Assembly: GCA_051650265.1 (NCBI GenBank)
Contig: JBOFIR010000024.1
Span: forward strand, 1 to 52,900
Direction of reading: 5' to 3'
Length of the DNA stretch: 52,900 nt
Origin: JBOFEH01 sp051650265
GTDB taxonomy: Bacteria; Bacillota; Clostridia; Lachnospirales; Cellulosilyticaceae
The position numbers were made by a program, and so were the translations under genes. Below the pieces are notes generated by a model. The model searched no databases. It had not been told where the DNA came from and saw only the letters and a list, made by a program, of their open reading frames with translations. This document shows, piece after piece, positions 15,590-23,523 of the stretch; positions within the stretch are counted from its first letter, which is position 1, and the number at the start of each line of letters is the position of its first letter.

Positions 15590-17056
15590 ATGAGAGGAAA
15601 GCATTATGCCAAAGCAACAGCGATATGTTTTTGTGTGATCAGTTGTTTAGCAGTTATTGGGCTCATAGGGGTCAAACATAAAACAATAGATAAAAAAGTG
15701 ATCACAACAGTTACAGATACAACACTACTGCGTACAAGCATAGCTGCAGAAGGTACAGAGGCTATTAGGGAGTACAACAAATACAACAGTGAGATTGAAC
15801 TGATGTCAGACGGTTATTTTTCAGGGATTGAGACGATCAAATATGTCCATGAATATAAGACATCTACAAATAAAATCCTCATCAAACTAGCACTCAATCG
15901 TTTCTCAAGAGACTATGAGGAGCAGTGCCTCAAGGAGGAAGAATCAAAGACTTTGGAATACTATGGGAATATCTATGTCACGGATGTAATGGTAAATGGA
16001 GAGAAGGTAGCTTTTAATCAAGATATCACAGAACTTTGGATCCAATTGAATCAAGATATAGTACAAGATCAGGAAGTGACGATTTCCCTAGCATTCCATG
16101 GTAAGTTGCCACAGATGAGCGGTGAACGTAATTTTCCAAACTATGTAGAATGGCAAGGAAATATACTACCTCAGATGGGTGTCTTTAGTGAGGTCTTTAG
16201 TTGGGATCAAACCAAAGACTATGAAGCATTAGATCAAACTTACTCAGAGATTGGGGATTACAAAGTTACTTTACTTGTTGAGGAAGGCCCGATGCCATTA
16301 GCCACAGGGACATTGATAGAGGATCAAGAGTTAGAAGACGGGACACAAAAGTATGTGTATGAAGCCAAGAAAGCCAGAGACTTTGGCGTTTACTATGGCA
16401 ATAAATTCAACGAATATGTGATCAATACCAATATTGGCACCACTGTACATATCTACACACATCGTAGATTAGATGTTGCAGTAATTGGTGCAAGACTTAA
16501 TGAAGTTTTCAATTATTATGGGTCAATGCTAGGGCGCTATCCTTATGAAAAATTTAAGATCATTGACTATGATGGTCTAATAGAAGATCAATCCTATTCA
16601 GGAATGTTGATCACAGATTTGAATATGGCTACAGTACACTATGAACGTCTCTATGAGGGTGTAGGTAGACAATGGATTTCACGTATATTACAACATCACC
16701 CAAAGAAAGATGCATGGTTGAATACGGGCTTACAGGTATATATTGCAAAGCGTGGCACCACAAGTCTTGAGGGGATGAAGCGGTATTTGAGTGTATCTAG
16801 AGAAAAATACAGCACACTCAGTCGATGGGAAAAAGAGCGACTAGATCATTTGGAAGTATTTTATGAGATTGAGGAAATCTTAGGTGCAGAAGAGTGGAAT
16901 CGTTTATTGAAACTTTACTACAAGCAAAATGCTTTCAAGGTATTAAACTCACAGAGTTTTATCAAGCTTCTATTAGAAGAAAGTGGACAAGATCTTCATT
17001 ACTTGTTTAATACATATATGAGTGGGTCACAAGTACGAAAGGAACAAGAACAATGA
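15590..17056 (+). CDS. Membrane-anchored M1-peptidase relative lacking the zinc site
   Basis: A 488-residue protein with one N-terminal membrane anchor (about 9-27) and an outside domain. The order of segments follows M1 aminopeptidases: a beta-rich N-domain (about 70-280), a helix with YYGSMLGRYPYEKFKIID (like FGxYPYxK), then the place of the zinc motif. There the HExxH is replaced by E-G-V-G-R (356-360), and exactly 18 residues later the third ligand glutamate is T379 in AWLNTGLQVY (family WL-N/D-E-G). All metal ligands are therefore lost, so it is a probable pseudo-peptidase, perhaps a binding or scaffold protein. ATG 15590 has ATAGGGGTG upstream. Its stop overlaps the next start (ATGA). 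Confidence 0.75.
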   Translation: MRGKHYAKATAICFCVISCLAVIGLIGVKHKTIDKKVITTVTDTTLLRTSIAAEGTEAIREYNKYNSEIELMSDGYFSGIETIKYVHEYKTSTNKILIKLALNRFSRDYEEQCLKEEESKTLEYYGNIYVTDVMVNGEKVAFNQDITELWIQLNQDIVQDQEVTISLAFHGKLPQMSGERNFPNYVEWQGNILPQMGVFSEVFSWDQTKDYEALDQTYSEIGDYKVTLLVEEGPMPLATGTLIEDQELEDGTQKYVYEAKKARDFGVYYGNKFNEYVINTNIGTTVHIYTHRRLDVAVIGARLNEVFNYYGSMLGRYPYEKFKIIDYDGLIEDQSYSGMLITDLNMATVHYERLYEGVGRQWISRILQHHPKKDAWLNTGLQVYIAKRGTTSLEGMKRYLSVSREKYSTLSRWEKERLDHLEVFYEIEEILGAEEWNRLLKLYYKQNAFKVLNSQSFIKLLLEESGQDLHYLFNTYMSGSQVRKEQEQ

Positions 17057-18069
17057 AAATATTACTTTTAGTTGCAAATTGTTCAGGGGAGATTTTTGAA
17101 CAAGTCGCAATACATATTCAAAAAGTTTTAGGTGAGTTAGATGTAGAGGTAGAAGAATTTGATCTCTTACAACTGCCTTATTTTAGGGGGCAGACAGAAA
17201 CGCAGATGGCAAACTTATCCCAAAAGCTCAGTGAATGCAAAGGGGTCGTGGTGTGTAGTCAGGTCAATATAGGTGGGATGCATGGTGCCATGCAGACCTT
17301 TTTTGACCATATGGGCTTGTGGCATCAAAGTATTAAGGGGCAGCCCTTATTTGTAGTGACTTATACGAATTGGACGGGTGAAGTGAAGTGTGCCAATGAG
17401 ATCCTAAGTCACTGGGAGCTCCTTGGAGGTGTAGATGGGGGTAAGATCTGCCTCAATCAGAACAATCAATTTGAAGAAGCTATCGTTTCTTTGGAAAGAA
17501 GCATTGAGGGCTTCTACCGTATGATCAAACAAGCACGTGTACCATTGGTTTCAAATGAGCGTCGTATGTTTTTAGAACATTTTACACCAACCCAAGAACA
17601 ACCAAAGGTCAATCATATAGATCTTTCTACGGAAGAACAAAATATCAGGGAACTCACAGCACTTCTAAAGGGTCAGATGCAAAAACCCGAGGAGGAGCAA
17701 TTTATTCAGTATCAAAAACCTGGTTATCAGAGACCACAAACTGAGAGTAGTCGCGTCATAACTAAGAAGCTTCAAGGACTTCCGCATTATTTTGTAGCCA
17801 AACATGACAAAGTTTTAGATTTTAGTGTGCAGTTTACGGTTACAGATACAGCAGAAGAGGGGTTACTCACTATTCAAGATGGTGATTGTATCTATCAAGA
17901 AGGTAAGAGTGAAAATGCTACTTTAGAAATTGTGACGACAGATCGCATTTTGAGTAGTATTTTGAGTGGTGAGATGACCTATCAAAAAGCATTTATGCTA
18001 GGTAGAATAAAAGTCAAAGGGAACTTCATCTATTTATCAAAGATTGATCAAGTCTTTAAAAGTGCATAG
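17053..18069 (+). CDS. Flavodoxin/NADPH-FMN-reductase-like domain fused to SCP2-like domain
   Basis: A 338-residue soluble protein of two parts. Residues 1-165 have a flavodoxin-like fold (MKILLLVANCSG start, then VVVCSQVNIGGMHGAMQTFFDHM, similar to NAD(P)H-dependent FMN reductases). After a glutamine-rich linker (about 175-245), residues 250-338 look like an SCP2 lipid-binding domain (GLLTIQDGDCIYQEG, then an ILSGEMTYQKAFMLGRIKVKG motif; this G-x-x-x-x-x-x-A-F-x-x-G-K/R-hydrophobic-K-x-x-G pattern is typical). An enzyme acting on a lipid or hydrophobic substrate is one reading. It is coupled to the M1-like gene by a four-base overlap. Confidence 0.7.
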   Translation: MKILLLVANCSGEIFEQVAIHIQKVLGELDVEVEEFDLLQLPYFRGQTETQMANLSQKLSECKGVVVCSQVNIGGMHGAMQTFFDHMGLWHQSIKGQPLFVVTYTNWTGEVKCANEILSHWELLGGVDGGKICLNQNNQFEEAIVSLERSIEGFYRMIKQARVPLVSNERRMFLEHFTPTQEQPKVNHIDLSTEEQNIRELTALLKGQMQKPEEEQFIQYQKPGYQRPQTESSRVITKKLQGLPHYFVAKHDKVLDFSVQFTVTDTAEEGLLTIQDGDCIYQEGKSENATLEIVTTDRILSSILSGEMTYQKAFMLGRIKVKGNFIYLSKIDQVFKSA

Positions 18070-18075
18070 GCTTGT

Positions 18076-18558
18076 ATGAATAAAACAAAATTTCCTCACA
18101 TATATATAGATACTATAAACGAATATAAGGGGGGGAAATTTGCTGTGAACTTTCAAGACACGATGTATGATGTATTAAACGAGTTATTAAAGGACAAACA
18201 GAGCCAAAGGAGATGTGAAGAAGCGCTCATTCGATATTTGCCAAAGCCATTATATAGAAAATGGTTAGATGAAAGGGTTCAGATGCAACTTAAACATGAA
18301 CGTATTATAGGGGATGTTTGTAAAAATTACTTAGGAAAAGTAGTAGAGCCTGAGGAAAATAAAAGAAATATCCAGATGAAGAGATATGTTGTGGATGAGC
18401 TCGAAGTAAGATTAGATGATGTGACTAGAAACATCCAATTGTTAAATCAGACTGTTCAAGGAGTAGATGATTTTAAGACCTATAAGATGCTTCAAAGTAT
18501 TCTTGTAGAAGAACAACTGTATGAAGGACAATTAATCAAAATGTTATGCCAAAGATAA
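18076..18558 (+). CDS. Uncharacterised helical protein, start uncertain
   Basis: A 160-residue lysine/glutamate-rich protein with long helices (YVVDELEVRLDDVTRNIQLL and KMLQSILVEEQLYEGQLIKML). No family recognised; a small four-helix bundle is plausible. The ATG at 18076 has a poor ribosome-binding site. An in-frame GTG at 18145, giving 137 residues (VNFQDTMYDV...), has AAGGGGGGG about ten bases upstream and may be the real start. It sits six bases after the flavodoxin/SCP2 gene and 12 before the HIT gene, so all are likely one operon. Confidence 0.65.
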   Translation: MNKTKFPHIYIDTINEYKGGKFAVNFQDTMYDVLNELLKDKQSQRRCEEALIRYLPKPLYRKWLDERVQMQLKHERIIGDVCKNYLGKVVEPEENKRNIQMKRYVVDELEVRLDDVTRNIQLLNQTVQGVDDFKTYKMLQSILVEEQLYEGQLIKMLCQR

Positions 18559-18570
18559 AGGAGAATTAAA

Positions 18571-18987
18571 ATGAGTGACTGTATTTTTTGTAAGATTATT
18601 GAAGGTGAAATCCCATCTTTCACAATTTATGAAGATGAAATTTTTAAAGTGATTTTAGACCGTTTTCCAGCTAGTAAAGGACATATGTTAATCCTTCCTA
18701 AATCACATCATGTAAACATATGGGATATGTCAGAAGAAGTAAGTACTAAGATTTATGGTTTAGCCAAAAAGATGGCAAATACTCTAAGTGAAGCCTTTCA
18801 AGTAGATGGTATCAATATCGTACAAAATAATGGTGCAGCAGCAGGACAAAGTGTATTCCACTTCCATTTGCATCTTATCCCAAGATATAAGGGAGATGAT
18901 ATCGTCTTAAACACAACAATGCAACAAGATATGACTTTAGCAGAGCTTGAGAAAGTAGCAGAAGAACTAAAGTCGTACGTTAAATAA
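18571..18987 (+). CDS. HIT-family nucleotide-binding protein
   Basis: A 138-residue protein of the histidine-triad family. It has CIFCKIIEGEIPS at the N-terminus, in which the two cysteines often bind zinc, and the triad HFHLHLIPR near residue 98. HIT proteins hydrolyse nucleoside phosphoramidates and related AMP adducts in the cytosol; the in vivo substrate is usually unknown. AAAGGAG precedes the ATG. It ends the run from 15.6 kb and is followed by a bidirectional terminator. Confidence 0.93.
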   Translation: MSDCIFCKIIEGEIPSFTIYEDEIFKVILDRFPASKGHMLILPKSHHVNIWDMSEEVSTKIYGLAKKMANTLSEAFQVDGINIVQNNGAAAGQSVFHFHLHLIPRYKGDDIVLNTTMQQDMTLAELEKVAEELKSYVK

Positions 18988-19015
18988 GAAATCAAACATA
19001 AAAGTTTACTATAAA

Positions 19016-19040
19016 AAAAGCGGGCTATAAGCCCGCTTTT
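19016..19040. terminator. Bidirectional rho-independent terminator
   Basis: AAAAGCGGGC (19016-19025) pairs with GCCCGCTTTT (19031-19040), loop TATAA, with A and T tracts on both sides. It overlaps the stop of the minus-strand asnB. Confidence 0.92.
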
Positions 19041-20865
19041 ATGCGTTGAAATATTGACTATGCCATACTAAGAACATAAATACAGTCCAGATTTTACGGC
19101 TATTGTCTGCTTTACCTGAGCGATGATCGTCTAACAATGCAACAAGCATTTCATGATTGAAGTATTGTTTTGCAGTATCGCTTGTAAAGTATTCTTTTAC
19201 AATATTGTAATAACGGTCTTCTTTGAGCCATACACGTGTAGGCACTGGGAAACCGAGTTTTTTCTTGTTTGCAGTTGCTTCAGGCATATTGCGTTTTGCA
19301 GCAAGACGCATTGCATACTTTGTATTTTCTTTATTAACTTTATATTTTACAGGGATACTCATAGCTACTTTACAAACTTCTTTGTCAAGGAATGGTACGC
19401 GAAGTTCAAGTGAATGCGCCATACTCATCTTATCAGCTTTGAGAAGGATATCTCCCGCTAACCACATATGCATATCAAGATATTGCATCTTGCTCACATC
19501 GTGTTGACCTTTTACTTTTTCGTAGAAAGGCTGAGTGAGTACAGTAGGATCAGCAGCAGGTGTTTTCACTTTGAGAAGTGCTTTACGCTCTTTTGGTGAG
19601 AACATGTAAGCATTTCCGATGAAACGTTCTTCGATTGTCTTGCCACCACGGATGAGGAAGTTCTTGCCTTTGAAGCCAAATGGAAGGCGAGAAGCAATTT
19701 TTGAAAGAAGTACACGAAGTCCCTGTGGGAGTTTGCGGTAGCCTTCATTATCAATTGGTTCTTTGTAGATGTTGTAACCACCAAAGAGCTCATCTGCACC
19801 TTCTCCAGAGAGAACAACTTTTACGTGTTGGCTAGCAAGTTCACTTACAAAGTAGAGTGCAACAGCAGCAGGATCGGCTAAAGGCTCGTCCATGAAACGT
19901 TGTACTTTTGGAAGGACATTCCAGTATTCCTCAGGTGTAATCACTTTGCTATAGTTATCAATACCGATTTCTTTAGAAAGTTCTTTTGCATAACTGATCT
20001 CATTATATTTTTCGTTGTCAAAGCCAACAGTGAAAGTCTTATCGCCGTTGAAGCAGCAAGCAACATAGCTTGAGTCCACACCACTAGATAAGAAGCAACC
20101 TACTTCAACATCACTGATCTTGTGTGTTTCAATAGATTCTTTCATTGTTTTATCAATCAGATTCACATATTCATCAAGAGTTCCATCTGTCTCTGTAAAG
20201 ACAGGTTCCCAATATCTTTTTATATCTAATTGGCCATCTTTGAAAGTGAAGTAGTGTGCAGGTGGTAATTTGAAAATACCTTTGAAGAAAGTTTCTTTCA
20301 TAGGTGAGTATTGGAATGTTAAGTAGTGCTCTAGTGCTTCTGTATTAAGCTCACGCTTTACAGAAGGATGCTTAAGAATAGACTTGATCTCAGAACCATA
20401 TACAAAACGACCACCATCATGATGATAGTAGAATGGTTTGATTCCGAAGAAGTCTCTTGCACCAAATAAAGTTTGTGATTTGCGATCCCAAATAACGAAG
20501 GCAAACATCCCACGGAGTTTTGAAAGAAGGTCTGTACCGTATTCATCATATCCGTGAACAAGAACCTCAGAGTCTGTATGTGTCTTGAATACATAGCCTT
20601 TTGAGATTAAGTCCTCACGAATAGATTGATAGTTGTAGATTTCCCCATTGAACGTCAAAACAAGAGTTTGATCTGAATTATAAAGAGGCTGAGCGCCCTC
20701 AGCAATATCAATGATACTGAGCCTACGGAAGCCAAGTGCTGCAGTGTCATCTATAAATTGTCCGTCACTATCAGGACCACGATGGATAATTTGGTCCATC
20801 ATAGTAGAAAGGATCGTTTTTTTATCTTCTAATTGTGTATCTAAAAAGCCGCAAAAACCGCACAT
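19039..20865 (-). CDS. asnB: Glutamine-hydrolysing asparagine synthase
   Basis: A 608-residue two-domain enzyme. The N-terminal glutaminase (about 1-200) begins MCGFCGF with the nucleophile C2 and has HRGPDSDG and GEIYN motifs. The C-terminal synthetase carries the pyrophosphate loop SSGVDSSYVA (about 254-263) and the adenylation motifs SGEGADELFGGY and LELRVPFLD. It makes asparagine from aspartate, ATP and glutamine. AAAGGAG lies upstream of the ATG. It stands alone between convergent and divergent neighbours. Confidence 0.95.
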   Translation of the reverse strand: MCGFCGFLDTQLEDKKTILSTMMDQIIHRGPDSDGQFIDDTAALGFRRLSIIDIAEGAQPLYNSDQTLVLTFNGEIYNYQSIREDLISKGYVFKTHTDSEVLVHGYDEYGTDLLSKLRGMFAFVIWDRKSQTLFGARDFFGIKPFYYHHDGGRFVYGSEIKSILKHPSVKRELNTEALEHYLTFQYSPMKETFFKGIFKLPPAHYFTFKDGQLDIKRYWEPVFTETDGTLDEYVNLIDKTMKESIETHKISDVEVGCFLSSGVDSSYVACCFNGDKTFTVGFDNEKYNEISYAKELSKEIGIDNYSKVITPEEYWNVLPKVQRFMDEPLADPAAVALYFVSELASQHVKVVLSGEGADELFGGYNIYKEPIDNEGYRKLPQGLRVLLSKIASRLPFGFKGKNFLIRGGKTIEERFIGNAYMFSPKERKALLKVKTPAADPTVLTQPFYEKVKGQHDVSKMQYLDMHMWLAGDILLKADKMSMAHSLELRVPFLDKEVCKVAMSIPVKYKVNKENTKYAMRLAAKRNMPEATANKKKLGFPVPTRVWLKEDRYYNIVKEYFTSDTAKQYFNHEMLVALLDDHRSGKADNSRKIWTVFMFLVWHSQYFNA

Positions 20866-21024
20866 ATGTAAGGGCTCCTTTCTTATTCAAATATACATAA
20901 GACTTTATCACAGATTAATGTCAAAATCAATGAACCATTTGTTTCTAAGTATTGCCTTAAAAACAAATGATAATCCATCTTTAAATGAAATTTCTCTTAA
21001 ATCATAGGAATACCTTGAGGCTAG

Positions 21025-21054
21025 TTGACTAATCAAAGGAGCGAGTAGTATGAT
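21025..21054 (+). promoter_or_regulatory. Promoter upstream of murG
   Basis: TTGACT (21025-21030), 18 bases, TATGAT (21049-21054), about 130 bases before the GTG of murG. The whole gap 20866-21182 (317 bases) separates divergent asnB and murG and contains no other signal I can support. Confidence 0.5.
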
Positions 21055-21182
21055 AAATAGAGATTAATAAAGAAAGACTGTTCTGAAGAAAACAAAAATA
21101 ATATGACATACTTTTGAATAGATATGAAAAGTGAAGGTGCAGAAGCTGCCCAAATCAGCAGATCATTAAGGAGGCAAAAGGC

Positions 21183-22241
21183 GTGAAAACAATCGTTATG
21201 ACAGGTGGAGGGACAGCAGGTCACGTAACACCTAATATTGCATTGATACCAAAACTAAAAGAAGAGGGTTGGGATATCAGGTATATAGGAAGCCACAATG
21301 GGATAGAAAAACAGCTTATTAATGAAGTGAATGTACCTTATTATGGGATCTCATCAGGAAAATTAAGACGCTATTTATCAGTAGAGAATATGAAAGACCC
21401 TTTTAAGGTAGTTAAAGGACTTTTTGAAGCCTATTTACTACTTAAGAAGCTTGCACCACAAGTTGTATTTTCTAAAGGAGGATTTGTAACAGTACCTGTT
21501 GTACTAGCTGCAAAGTTCTTAGGCATTCCTGTTATTATCCATGAGTCAGATATTACACCAGGGCTTGCCAACAAAATTGCGTCAAAAGGTGCAAAAACTA
21601 TCTGTGTTAACTTCCCAGAGACACTTAAATATGTAGGTGCAAAAGGTGTCCTTACAGGGACGCCTATCCGTGATGAACTCTTTAAAGGTGATAAAAATAA
21701 GGCAGCCCTGCTCTGTAAGTTTAAGGCGGATAAGCCGATACTACTAATGATGGGCGGAAGCCTTGGATCTGTAAAGGTGAATACTGTATTAAGAGAGGCA
21801 CTAGAGCAGCTTACACCAGATTTCAATATCATCCATATTTGTGGTAAAGGCAATGTAGAAGCAAGCCTCACAAGCGTAGAGGGCTATTATCAACTTGAAT
21901 ATGCAGGAGAAGAGCTTCCACATTTATTTGCAGCAGCAGATGTCATGCTCTCACGTGCAGGGGCCAATGCCCTCGCTGAGATTGTTGCACTACGTATTCC
22001 AAGTTTATTGGTACCATTATCACAACAAGCGAGTCGTGGTGACCAAATTCTTAATGCCAATTCTATGAAAGCCTCAGGCTATGCTGAGATATTAGAAGAG
22101 GAGAACCTAACAGTACAGACACTGGTAAGTGAGCTCAAGAATGTCTATGTTAATAGAGAGTGTTATGTACAAGGGATGAGAGCAGGACAAAGTGCAAGTG
22201 GTATCGAAAAAGTAATGCAGCAGATCCGTAAGTATAAATAA
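21183..22241 (+). CDS. murG: UDP-GlcNAc:lipid I N-acetylglucosaminyltransferase
   Basis: A 352-residue peripheral membrane GT-B glycosyltransferase that converts lipid I to lipid II in peptidoglycan synthesis. It has the MurG loop GGGTAGHVTP at residues 8-17, the second glycine-rich motif MGGSLGSVKVN, and the donor site RAGANALAEI followed by PLSQQASRGDQ. GTG start with AAGGAGG upstream. It is outside the dcw division cluster, with a chemoreceptor gene after it (24 bases), an arrangement seen in some clostridia as a stand-alone murG. Confidence 0.93.
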   Translation: MKTIVMTGGGTAGHVTPNIALIPKLKEEGWDIRYIGSHNGIEKQLINEVNVPYYGISSGKLRRYLSVENMKDPFKVVKGLFEAYLLLKKLAPQVVFSKGGFVTVPVVLAAKFLGIPVIIHESDITPGLANKIASKGAKTICVNFPETLKYVGAKGVLTGTPIRDELFKGDKNKAALLCKFKADKPILLMMGGSLGSVKVNTVLREALEQLTPDFNIIHICGKGNVEASLTSVEGYYQLEYAGEELPHLFAAADVMLSRAGANALAEIVALRIPSLLVPLSQQASRGDQILNANSMKASGYAEILEEENLTVQTLVSELKNVYVNRECYVQGMRAGQSASGIEKVMQQIRKYK

Positions 22242-22265
22242 AATAGACTATTGCGGGGGAATACG

Positions 22266-23330
22266 ATGTTTAATAAGAGACAAAATCTAGAGATGATGAA
22301 ACAACTTGCTGCGGGAGAGTTCGATAGGTTGCTCAGTACTATAGAAGGGCAAAAAAATGCTTTACTACAAGCAGAAACAGTGGAAGAACTTATCCAAATC
22401 AAACAAGTGGTATATGAAGTAGCTACCAAGCAAGATGCAATGCTCAGCGAACTTTCTGCTATTGAAGAAACTGTAGTGCAAAAAGAGCATAAAGTAGGAG
22501 AAGAGCTGCGTAAGGTAGATCATATCGCAGGTGAGTTAGATCATATAGTGACTGCAGTTAAGGGGATTCAAGATGAGCTGAAGCAGCATTATATGACGAT
22601 TCATGAGGCGCTTCAAGGTGTGCTAGGTCAAGTCAAAAAGTCCTCAGATAAAGTGATAGGCAATGAAAAACTCTTAGATGGTATCCTCCAAGATATCCGG
22701 AATATGGAAGTTAATTCTGGAACGATGAAGCAACAAGTCGGTACATTTATTGATGCGGCAAAAAACGTATCAGATAATATGGCAGGCATTTCAGCTATAG
22801 CAGAGCAGACCAATCTACTCGCACTTAATGCTTCAATTGAAGCGGCAAGAGCAGGTGATGCAGGGAGAGGCTTTGCGGTAGTGGCGGAAGAAATTCGTAA
22901 GTTATCAGATGGTACCAAAGTACTTTTGGAGGATATGACGCAGTTTGTTCATGCCTTCCAAGAAGCTTCGCTCCGTACCAATGAAGAGGTAGAAGCAACA
23001 ACTGCAGGGATCTCTAAAGTAGAAAAAGAGATTGAAACGATGGTAATGAGTGCCAAAGAAGACCGCGAATTGACGCTTTCTGTAAGTGGACAAATTGATG
23101 CAGTAGCGGCGCAGATTACTTCTTTTCAAAAGCTTGCTAAAGATGATTATGAAAAGTTTGACCATATGACGAAAAATATCTTAGCAGTTACCAATATGGC
23201 GCATAGTCTTGGTCAAGTACAAAGCGAACTTAAAGTATTAAGAGACCAGATCCATGTAGTAGGTGGAATGACTAAAGCACATACAGCGCAATTAGATGCA
23301 CTCAAAAAATTGAATATCCTAAAATCATAA
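22266..23330 (+). CDS. Cytoplasmic methyl-accepting chemotaxis-type receptor
   Basis: A 354-residue coiled-coil protein without any membrane span. It carries the receptor hairpin tip AEQTNLLALNASIEAARAGD and GRGFAVVAEEIRKLSD (about 179-215), which binds CheA and CheW. The first 100 residues are a short helical region with no known sensor domain. The ATG at 22266 has GGGGGAA upstream; an in-frame TTG at 22251 is inside that site. Soluble receptors sense internal cues or join membrane arrays. It may be co-transcribed with murG, which would be by chance rather than function. Confidence 0.9.
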   Translation: MFNKRQNLEMMKQLAAGEFDRLLSTIEGQKNALLQAETVEELIQIKQVVYEVATKQDAMLSELSAIEETVVQKEHKVGEELRKVDHIAGELDHIVTAVKGIQDELKQHYMTIHEALQGVLGQVKKSSDKVIGNEKLLDGILQDIRNMEVNSGTMKQQVGTFIDAAKNVSDNMAGISAIAEQTNLLALNASIEAARAGDAGRGFAVVAEEIRKLSDGTKVLLEDMTQFVHAFQEASLRTNEEVEATTAGISKVEKEIETMVMSAKEDRELTLSVSGQIDAVAAQITSFQKLAKDDYEKFDHMTKNILAVTNMAHSLGQVQSELKVLRDQIHVVGGMTKAHTAQLDALKKLNILKS

Positions 23331-23340
23331 CTGATGACAC

Positions 23341-23387
23341 AAGAGATACGCACTAAGAAAGAAGAGGGTTAGGCGTATCTCTTTTTT
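23341..23387 (+). terminator. Rho-independent terminator after the receptor gene
   Basis: AAGAGATACGC (23341-23351) pairs perfectly with GCGTATCTCTT (23373-23383), followed by T residues. The 21-base loop is long. Confidence 0.8.
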
Positions 23388-23523
23388 ATTGGATAGAAAC
23401 GGTTAAAAGCCTTATACATAGTTACTAGAAGAGTAAATTTTGCTAAATAGGACCTGACTACATGAATTGGAATATACGTTCACATACTACAGTTAATTGA
23501 TTAAATTTAATGAGGTGAGGAAA

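Noticed and set aside
21124..21186. A 20-codon frame ending across the murG start, a possible leader peptide.
   Set aside because: No ribosome-binding site before its ATG, no regulatory codon run and no terminator structure.
23331..23523. Bacillus-type pyrG attenuator.
   Set aside because: The only hairpin belongs to the end of the chemoreceptor gene; there is no terminator or initial G-run leader close to pyrG.
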